Assembly: GCA_934561055.1 (NCBI GenBank)
Contig: CAKTFN010000008.1
Coordinates: forward strand, 25,722 to 89,721
Source of the DNA: an uncultured Eubacteriales bacterium
GTDB taxonomy: Bacteria; Bacillota; Clostridia; Oscillospirales; Acutalibacteraceae
Length of the DNA: 64,000 nucleotides
Reading direction: 5' to 3'
A model generated the notes under the pieces. That model searched no databases, had not been told where the DNA came from, and saw only the letters and a program-made list of their open reading frames with translations. This document shows, piece by piece, positions 59,073 through 64,000 of the stretch (the first letter of the stretch is position 1; each line of letters begins with the position of its first letter). Both the position numbers and the translations under genes were made by a program.

Positions 59073-59681
59073 ATGGCAGAATCAAAGGTTTATTCACTCG
59101 GAACGGCGAGCGTTTCGGATGTTGTCAGCGAGCTTGAAAACTTTTTCAAAAGAGAAAAAGGAATGGAAGTTCAAAGCGCACCGCTTGAAAACGGATATAT
59201 CATTCAGGCGGGGCAACCAAAAGATATTCTCCGTTCGATTTCGGGAATGCGTATCGCAACGAGCGTTCAGCTTTCCGTTTTGGATTCGGGTGAGCTGAAC
59301 GTAACTGTCGGCGAAGGCCAGTGGGCGGATAAGCTCGGCGTAGGAGCGGTCGGTTTGTTCTTTTTATGGCCTCTTGCGATAACCGCCGGAATCGGCGCAT
59401 ACAAGCAAAAAATGCTTCCTAACGAGATTTTTGACTTTGTCGGTCGTTTTCTTCAGTCTCCGGGACAGGCGGCCGCTCAGTCGTTTTCCAATTCTCCGTC
59501 TGCTTCGCAGGCTGCACCTGCGGCTTCTTCAACGGTATGTCCGAGCTGTGGCGCAGCGCTTTCGTTCGATTCAAAGTTTTGCAATAAGTGCGGAGCAAAG
59601 CTGACTTCGGTTTGCCCGGGCTGCGGCGCTCCCGTGACCCCGGAAAGTAAATTCTGCTCACAGTGCGGAACTGCGTTGTAA
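59073..59681 (+). CDS. Double zinc-ribbon protein with N-terminal globular and membrane-like segment
   Basis: A 202-residue protein. Residues 1-90 form a compact alpha/beta region (YSLGTASVSDVVSELENFFKREKGMEVQS...), followed by a hydrophobic stretch (VGAVGLFFLWPLAITAGIGAY), a Ser/Ala/Gln-rich linker, and two C-terminal zinc ribbons (CPSCGAALSFDSKFCNKCG and CPGCGAPVTPESKFCSQCG). Zinc-ribbon tails of this kind are common in Clostridial membrane proteins of unknown role. Not recognised further. The ATG follows GGGAGGA. Confidence 0.75.
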   Translation: MAESKVYSLGTASVSDVVSELENFFKREKGMEVQSAPLENGYIIQAGQPKDILRSISGMRIATSVQLSVLDSGELNVTVGEGQWADKLGVGAVGLFFLWPLAITAGIGAYKQKMLPNEIFDFVGRFLQSPGQAAAQSFSNSPSASQAAPAASSTVCPSCGAALSFDSKFCNKCGAKLTSVCPGCGAPVTPESKFCSQCGTAL

Positions 59682-59752
59682 AAGTATAAAAACAAAAGGT
59701 TGCCGAATTTTGAGGTTTCCACGTGTCTGTCTGACGGGAAAGGCTCGGTTAA

Positions 59753-60029
59753 AGGGTGTCTCAGTAAGGAATTTAATAGGTTATAATTCGATATTTTCCG
59801 TTTATACTTCACGAAAAAACTCAGCAGGCGTCAGCCTTGCTGAGTTTTTGTCGTTTTGTCTAAACAAAAAAATATCAAATTAGAACTGCTTCGCACCTTA
59901 AACTAAGATATTTTTGATGCAGAGCAAGCGCAAATGTGTAGGAATCCCAACAGATTTCAAGCATTTTAACGCTGCTATGTGCGAAAAGAATTAGTTTAAG
60001 GCTGTTAAATCCCTTGCTGAGCCACCCTG
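59753..60029. mobile_element. MITE-like non-coding element with 24-bp imperfect terminal inverted repeats
   Basis: The ends 59753-59776 and 60006-60029 are inverted copies matching at 21 of 24 positions (both begin AGGGTG on the inward-reading strand and include CTCAG and AAGG). The 277-bp element has no coding frame. Inside are a symmetric terminator hairpin (59815-59849) and further nested inverted repeats (CCTTAAACTAA with TTAGTTTAAGG; TTCGCAC with GTGCGAA). This is the layout of a miniature inverted-repeat element. No target-site duplication is obvious. Confidence 0.65.
59815..59849. terminator. Symmetric bidirectional terminator inside the MITE-like element
   Basis: AAAAACTCAGCA-GGC-GTCA-GCC-T-TGCTGAGTTTTT: 12 plus 3 base pairs with one bulged T, and T runs in both directions. 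It may now end the transcripts of the convergent genes on either side. Confidence 0.85.
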
Positions 60030-60045
60030 AACGGCAACCTTTTTC

Positions 60046-60603
60046 TTATTTGAATTTGAACATTTTTCTGAAAACTTTCTGCCAGCGGTTGAGATAAAGC
60101 GTGACAGAAGCGGTGTAAAGAAAGTCAAGAAGAAAGAACATGACGTTTGCAATCGCAAAAAGAATGGGAATTGCATATTTTGCGAGGAATGTTCCTTCCT
60201 TAACATCAAGGAATTCCGTCAAAGGAATGTTCATGATTTTGAAAAAGACATATTCCGCAACAAAAACGGCAACGTTGAAAATCAAAACTTTGACAACATA
60301 TTCAAGAAAGCGGTTTTTGATTTTTCCCTCGATGAGTCCTTTGATTATAGGGTAATATCCGAAGAAAAGGACATAAAGCAAAGCGGCCTCTTTGTTCGGA
60401 ATGACGAGAAGGCTGATGACGGATGTTGCGGCGTATACCCCGAATGCCCATCCCTTTGAAAGTTCAATCACGCAAAAGAGGACAATCATTCCCGCAGCGG
60501 CAGGAAGGGCAATATACAAAACGTCAAGAACCGTCGGAAGAAGAAGAACAACCGAAATGGCGGTAGCCATTCCGCCGATTGCGGTTTTTGCGGCATTGCT
60601 CAT
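60046..60603 (-). CDS. Polytopic membrane protein of unknown function
   Basis: A 185-residue protein with about five hydrophobic segments (ISVVLLLPTVLDVLYIALPA, GMIVLFCVIELSKGWAFGVY, YVLFFGYYPIIKG, FNVAVFVAEYVFF, FAIANVMFFLLDFLYTASVTLYL) and a basic end. I do not recognise a named family with confidence; the compact size is reminiscent of substrate-binding (S) components of ECF transporters, but key features cannot be confirmed. It is the third gene of the DUF5685-DnaJ-membrane operon on the minus strand. Confidence 0.7.
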   Translation of the reverse strand: MSNAAKTAIGGMATAISVVLLLPTVLDVLYIALPAAAGMIVLFCVIELSKGWAFGVYAATSVISLLVIPNKEAALLYVLFFGYYPIIKGLIEGKIKNRFLEYVVKVLIFNVAVFVAEYVFFKIMNIPLTEFLDVKEGTFLAKYAIPILFAIANVMFFLLDFLYTASVTLYLNRWQKVFRKMFKFK

Positions 60604-60616
60604 TGATTTTTCCTCC

Positions 60617-61285
60617 TCAGCAGCACGGAATCAAATCGCCGCCCATGCTTTCGCAGCAGCAGTCGGCGCAAAGAAGGCCGTTGCAAATGCTGCAAGCGTC
60701 GCATGAAGAACCGGCCGAGCCTTCGCGTGCTGTGCGGAAACCGCCGTTACGCTCGTTCTTGAGGTTTTCATAGATGTGACGATATTGCGCATTGTTCGGA
60801 TCCATGTTGTATGCCGTTGTGAAATAAGTGTATGCCTGGTCAACCCAACCTCTGTTGTAATTGACCTGACCTTTGAGGTAGTACCACTGAGCGTCCCTTT
60901 GCGACGGGGACATATTTTCAAGAATCCTCTCCGCTTCGTCAAAGCGGTTTTCGTTGATGAGAGAGCGGACTTTGATGTATTCGGCGTTTTGGTTCGGCGC
61001 CGAATAGCTGTTTCCGGAGGAATAGCCGGAAGAGTAATCGTTTCCGTAAGAGCCGGAAGTATTGTAGGTTGAATACTGATTCGACGAAGAGTTTGAGTCG
61101 AATGACGCCATTATTGTGTCATAGGCTTCGTTAAGCTCCTGCATTTTTTCGTTTGCGGCGGCCGCAAGGGGACTGTCAACATAGTTGTCGGGGTGATATT
61201 TTTTTGCGAGAGCGCGGTATGCGCTTTTAACTTGGGAAGCGTCGGCTCCGTGTGGAATGCCAAGAACTTCATAAGGATCTCTCAT
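60617..61285 (-). CDS. J-domain protein with TPR-like segment and Cys-rich tail
   Basis: A 222-residue protein. Residues 1-65 are a DnaJ domain (DPYEVLGIPHGADASQVKSAYRALAKKYHPDNY with the HPD tripeptide), followed by a Ser/Tyr/Asn/Gly-rich linker, a TPR-like helical repeat (YLKGQVNYNRGWVDQAYTYFTTAYNMDPNNAQY) and a C-terminal cluster of about ten cysteines in the last 30 residues (CDACSICNGLLCADCCCES). It should recruit Hsp70 to specific clients. It overlaps the upstream DUF5685 gene by 17 bases, so the client may be that protein. The cysteines could bind metal. Confidence 0.85.
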   Translation of the reverse strand: MRDPYEVLGIPHGADASQVKSAYRALAKKYHPDNYVDSPLAAAANEKMQELNEAYDTIMASFDSNSSSNQYSTYNTSGSYGNDYSSGYSSGNSYSAPNQNAEYIKVRSLINENRFDEAERILENMSPSQRDAQWYYLKGQVNYNRGWVDQAYTYFTTAYNMDPNNAQYRHIYENLKNERNGGFRTAREGSAGSSCDACSICNGLLCADCCCESMGGDLIPCC

Positions 61286-62141
61286 TGTTTTTTGTTCCTT
61301 TCAAAACGTTCTCTGTCATGCGGTTCATTCCGCCGAAGAGAATGTTTTCAATAATTTCGCCGAGAAGCGAGCAATCGGTGCTTTTGAACGCTTTGATTGC
61401 TTCGGCGCTGCTTTGGTTGAGTGTGCTTCTGATTTCATGCGTTGCTTCCGCAGGAAGATCTTTTGTTTTGAGTGAATATTTATTGACGAAAACGTTGAAC
61501 GAGCCGGACTTTATGTCGCTTTCAATGTCATCGAGCGCATCAATGAGATATACCCAACGACCGACAAAATATCCGAAACGGTAAAGTTCGTTCGTCTTTT
61601 TTGAAAAGCCGAACGAAAAAATTTTTCCGAGTGCTTCGGCCGAAAAGTGCGCCGCTTCATCGGTTGAGGAAGTTTTTTCTTCTTCCGTTTCGCTTTGCTT
61701 TTTCATGCTTTCAAAAATCAACGCGTCAAGAGAAGGAAAAAGTTTTTTTGCTTTTTTTCGTTTGAGTGCGGCAAAGGGAAGAAGAAGGTAAAAGAGAATT
61801 TTCTTAAAAAGAGAGCTGTCTTTAATGTTGTCTTTGACTTTGTAATAAAACATTAAAATTGCTGCGGCGCAGACGAAGTCATATTCTTCTTCGGCATTGG
61901 TGCAATAATTGCATTTTTTCGCCGGATTGAACGGACAGCGCCCGCTTTTGAACGAGGGCGAGATTCCTTTTTCGCAGAGCCTGACGAGGATGAGAAACGT
62001 CATGTCATAGCTTAAAATGAAGCGTGAAAAAACGCCGTATCGTTTTGAAAGCGCTTTGCAAAGCGAACAGTAAAGTCCTCTGTAAAGCTCATATTCACGG
62101 ACTTTGAGTTCTCCTTTGTCCGTTCTGACGTAGCCAAACAT
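61269..62141 (-). CDS. DUF5685 family protein
   Basis: A 290-residue mostly helical protein starting MFGYVRTDKGELKVREYELYRGLYCSLCKAL, a DUF5685 signature. Four cysteines (CSLC near residue 25 and CPFNPAKKCNYC near 70-81) could form a metal site. Two acidic motifs, YYKVKDNIKDS and YLIDALDDIESDI, are spaced and phrased like the Asp-rich motifs of isoprenoid synthase-fold enzymes; that relation is my inference. Function unknown. It heads the operon with the J-domain and membrane proteins. Confidence 0.75.
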   Translation of the reverse strand: MFGYVRTDKGELKVREYELYRGLYCSLCKALSKRYGVFSRFILSYDMTFLILVRLCEKGISPSFKSGRCPFNPAKKCNYCTNAEEEYDFVCAAAILMFYYKVKDNIKDSSLFKKILFYLLLPFAALKRKKAKKLFPSLDALIFESMKKQSETEEEKTSSTDEAAHFSAEALGKIFSFGFSKKTNELYRFGYFVGRWVYLIDALDDIESDIKSGSFNVFVNKYSLKTKDLPAEATHEIRSTLNQSSAEAIKAFKSTDCSLLGEIIENILFGGMNRMTENVLKGTKNNERSL

Positions 62142-62203
62142 AATATAATTCCTTTATAAAAATAAAACGATGTTTATCCGCTTTCTTTAACATAATTGTA
62201 ATC

Positions 62204-62232
62204 ATTATACTTTATCTTTTCCTAAAAGTAAA
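62204..62232 (-). promoter_or_regulatory. Sigma-A-type promoter for the DUF5685 operon
   Basis: On the minus strand TTTACT and TATAAT with 17-base spacing, 63 bases before the start codon. Confidence 0.65.
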
Positions 62233-62329
62233 CGGTTTAAAACAATATTTTATTATCTTTAAGTTTGATTTATGGCTTTTTGCACCAAAAACAGGGCGGA
62301 TTTTTATTCATGTTTTTTTGCTTTCGGAC

Positions 62330-62358
62330 TTGAAAATAACGGAAAAAAACCGTATAAT
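62330..62358 (+). promoter_or_regulatory. Sigma-A-type promoter for the metallophosphoesterase gene
   Basis: TTGAAA and TATAAT with 17-base spacing; transcription should start near 62365, directly before a leader hairpin. Confidence 0.72.
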
Positions 62359-62370
62359 TTTCATGCTTGA

Positions 62371-62398
62371 CCGAGAGGACAACGGTATTTCCTCTCGG
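62371..62398 (+). promoter_or_regulatory. 5'-leader hairpin of the metallophosphoesterase mRNA
   Basis: Perfect 9-bp stem CCGAGAGGA/TCCTCTCGG with a 10-base loop, 6 bases after the predicted transcription start and 31 bases before the ATG. The following bases are AT-rich but not a clean T run, so a role in mRNA stability is as likely as attenuation. Confidence 0.55.
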
Positions 62399-62428
62399 TT
62401 GAAAATATTTTTATAAGGAGAAAAAATC

Positions 62429-63640
62429 ATGCCGGATTTTTTGATGAAGATTATCAGCTTTGTGCTCGGAATCGTCACAACTCTCTCAATGAGCATGTCC
62501 TCACTGACTGCTCTCGTTAACAGAAGCAACTTCAGCGTTGCCTCTTCGTTTGACACTGTTTCTTATGAAGAACAACTCGTTCCCCAAAAGGACTCGGACG
62601 GTTGGTGGACTTTCACCTCCGACAGACCGCTCAAGGTTGTTCAGTTCACCGATGTTCACATCGGAGGCGGAATTCTTTCGGTCAAAAAGGACAAAAAGGC
62701 TCTCAACGCCGTTGCCGCAATGATTACCGCCGAAAAGCCCGACCTTGTTGTTCTCACCGGAGACAACGTTTATCCCGTTCCGTTCCAGTCCGGAACGTTC
62801 AACAACGGAATTTCAACCGACGTTGTAATTACCCTTCTTGAAAAGCTCGGTGTTTATTACACCGTCTGCTTCGGTAACCATGACTCGGAAATTTACAGCG
62901 ACTATACCCGTGAGCAGATTGCGGACAAATACGCAAACCCCGAACTTAAGTACTGCCTTTTCCAAAAAGGTCCGGAAGACGTTGACGGTTTCGGAAACCA
63001 GATTATCAAGGTCAAAAACTCAAAGGGAATTGTAACTAACGCCTTTTATGTTCTTGATTCTCATGATTATGTTCAGTCCGACATTCTCGGAATCAGAGGT
63101 CAGTATGACAATATTCACGAAAATCAGGTTGAATGGTATAAGGAAAGCGTTCTTGCAATCGACGCCGCAAACAAGGCGATTGACCCGACCTGCCCGATGT
63201 TCTCTTCGCTCATGTTCTTCCATATTCCTCTCAAAGAGTATGAAGATGCATGGAAAGAATATAAGGCCAACGGCTCAAAGGATACCGAGAACGTCAAGTA
63301 TCTCGGCGGCGGATATTACGAAGACAATGAAAAGGTCTGCTGCGGTGTCGGTGACGACAATCTCTTTGAAACAATCGTTGAGCTCGGTTCAACGAAGGGA
63401 ATCTTCTGCGGCCATGACCATGTAAACAACGCTCAGCTTGAATATAAGGGCATAAGACTTGTTTACGGAATGAGCATTGACTATCTTGCTTATCTCGGAA
63501 TTGACAAGAAGGGTGCGCAGCGTGGTTGCACGGTAATCAGCATTGACGAAAACGGAAATCTTTCCGTCTCACTTGAAAGCTACTATCAGGACAAATACGT
63601 CAGCAAGTATGAAAAGGAAAAGGTTTCCCTTGACCGCTGA
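62429..63640 (+). CDS. Calcineurin-like metallophosphoesterase with N-terminal membrane/signal segment
   Basis: A 403-residue protein with a hydrophobic N-terminus (LMKIISFVLGIVTTLSMSMSSLTALV) and a calcineurin-type phosphoesterase domain: DVHIGG (metal ligands Asp and His), VLTGDNVY, CFGNHDSE, a HIPL His and the final GHDHVNN. It resembles PA-type/Dcr2-like phosphatases acting on phosphoesters outside the membrane; the substrate is unknown. AAGGAG precedes the ATG. Codon choice is rich in AAC, CTC and GTT, suggesting strong expression. Confidence 0.85.
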   Translation: MPDFLMKIISFVLGIVTTLSMSMSSLTALVNRSNFSVASSFDTVSYEEQLVPQKDSDGWWTFTSDRPLKVVQFTDVHIGGGILSVKKDKKALNAVAAMITAEKPDLVVLTGDNVYPVPFQSGTFNNGISTDVVITLLEKLGVYYTVCFGNHDSEIYSDYTREQIADKYANPELKYCLFQKGPEDVDGFGNQIIKVKNSKGIVTNAFYVLDSHDYVQSDILGIRGQYDNIHENQVEWYKESVLAIDAANKAIDPTCPMFSSLMFFHIPLKEYEDAWKEYKANGSKDTENVKYLGGGYYEDNEKVCCGVGDDNLFETIVELGSTKGIFCGHDHVNNAQLEYKGIRLVYGMSIDYLAYLGIDKKGAQRGCTVISIDENGNLSVSLESYYQDKYVSKYEKEKVSLDR

Positions 63641-63655
63641 CTAAAAGAAAAAAAC

Positions 63656-63681
63656 GCCGTCGGTTCGTCCGGCGGCTTTTT
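63656..63681 (+). terminator. Intrinsic terminator after the metallophosphoesterase gene
   Basis: Eight-bp stem GCCGTCGG/CCGGCGGC (one G-U) with loop TTCGT and five Ts. Confidence 0.85.
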
Positions 63682-63739
63682 CTGTGTGTTGCTTTTTGGC
63701 GGTACTGCTTTAAGTGGCTTCTTTAACCACACGGATTCT

Positions 63740-63790
63740 TTGGCTCCCTCCTGTGAGGGAGCTGTCGGCTCTGCCGACTGAGGGAGTGAC
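63740..63790. repeat. Interspersed palindromic repeat (GGCTCCCTC...GAGGGAG type)
   Basis: GGCTCCCTC-CTGT-GAGGGAGC, then GTCGGC-TCT-GCCGAC, then TGAGGGAG: three nested or adjacent palindromic units. Repeats of this design are abundant in gut Ruminococcaceae/Oscillospiraceae genomes, to my recollection. The remaining sequence to the window end (63791-64000) shows no gene I can support; a minus-strand frame across it is an artefact of the repeat. Confidence 0.7.
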
Positions 63791-64000
63791 TTCCTACGCT
63801 AAGGTGTATTTTTTTATGTTGTTGCTTTGAATCGCACCGTGTACTATTTCTTTCTATCCGTCCGCTCCGCTGGGGGTACTTTTGTCGATTGAAACAAAAC
63901 AAAGCAATGAAAAGCCGAATTGACAAGGTCTTTTACGCTGTATTTCCGCCTTGACTGCGTCTGAAATGCTCGCAATGGAGCAACCATTGCTGTGCTTTCA

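Larger units (their letters stand above)
59694..60044. repeat. Inverted repeat AAAAGGTTGCCG / CGGCAACCTTTT flanking an inserted element
   Basis: The 12-bp arms 59694-59705 and 60033-60044 are perfect inverted copies lying directly after the stops of two convergent genes, where a shared bidirectional terminator would be expected. They are now about 330 bases apart. The sequence between them includes the MITE-like element. Confidence 0.65.

Noticed and set aside
63723..63926. Minus-strand open frame of 67 codons at the window end
   Set aside because: It runs through the palindromic repeat, has no ribosome-binding site and is rich in residues produced by the repeat itself.
1..64000. CRISPR arrays, prophage, integrase or antibiotic-resistance genes
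   Set aside because: No regularly spaced repeats, phage structural genes, recombinases or recognisable resistance determinants are present; the only mobile features are the MITE-like element and the short palindromic repeat.

Overview
This window reads as the chromosome of an endospore-forming, anaerobic Gram-positive bacterium of the class Clostridia, most likely near the Ruminococcaceae/Oscillospiraceae. That is inferred from gene content and order, not from a search. The pointers are a spoVB-mazG-(HU)-rqcP-yabP-yabQ-divIC-yabR block syntenic with the yabM-yabR region of Bacillus, an IspH-ribosomal S1 fusion, a nine-gene V-type ATPase instead of F-type genes, an ANTAR regulator beside glutamine synthetase, threonine-rich extracytoplasmic linkers, and a palindromic GGCTCCCTC repeat of a kind I recall from gut Clostridia. 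Coding density is high, with many 1-17 base overlaps. TTG starts behind good ribosome-binding sites occur repeatedly.

Layout. 1-9.4 kb: end of a metallo-beta-lactamase-fold hydrolase, hemZ, a nucleoside kinase, the sporulation/division/RNA-quality-control block, and two small genes. 9.4-14.1 kb: an operon of flavoprotein, cmk, plsC and ispH-S1. 14.2-20.2 kb: an amidohydrolase on the minus strand, a DUF3343/cysteine-desulfurase-like pair, cdaA-cdaR (c-di-AMP synthesis) and a TSUP permease. 20.4-26.4 kb: a class A penicillin-binding protein, ruvX, a sigma factor with a putative membrane partner, and a membrane kinase-like protein. 26.5-30.2 kb: the nitrogen locus glnA, ANTAR regulator and pyrG behind a strong promoter and an attenuator. 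30.2-35.3 kb: a DMT exporter and a secreted LCAT-like hydrolase on the minus strand, then DUF1934-argS. 35.5-42.1 kb: a two-component system, an HtrA-like protease, an acyltransferase, a split TSUP permease, a 6S-like RNA and a DUF1292 gene. 42.5-53.5 kb: a second kinase-like membrane protein overlapping the complete V-ATPase operon (F-I-K-E-C-G-A-B-D in ntp naming), followed by a YlmH-like S4 protein. 53.5-64 kb: trmO, an AEC transporter, a GH27 enzyme, a flavin-reductase-like protein, tRNA-Val, a split chromate transporter, a zinc-ribbon protein, a MITE-like element, a DUF5685/DnaJ/membrane operon, a metallophosphoesterase and a palindromic repeat.

Three systems stand out. (1) The glnA leader begins with a hairpin whose six-base loop fits the ANTAR-target rule (A at position 1, G at position 4). 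This hairpin shares bases with the 5' arm of a strong terminator. The ANTAR protein encoded just after glnA has lost the receiver phospho-acceptor aspartate (Asn59), so its signal input is probably not phosphorylation. (2) Two membrane-anchored Ser/Thr-kinase-like proteins both lack the catalytic HRD aspartate (HRE and YPN). One of them overlaps the first V-ATPase gene, and the ATPase c-ring subunit carries the full Na+-site residue set. (3) A rod-shaped minus-strand RNA of about 180 nucleotides near 41.6 kb has the architecture of 6S RNA.

All functional calls rest on motif recognition by eye. Positions of short sites may be off by a base or so.
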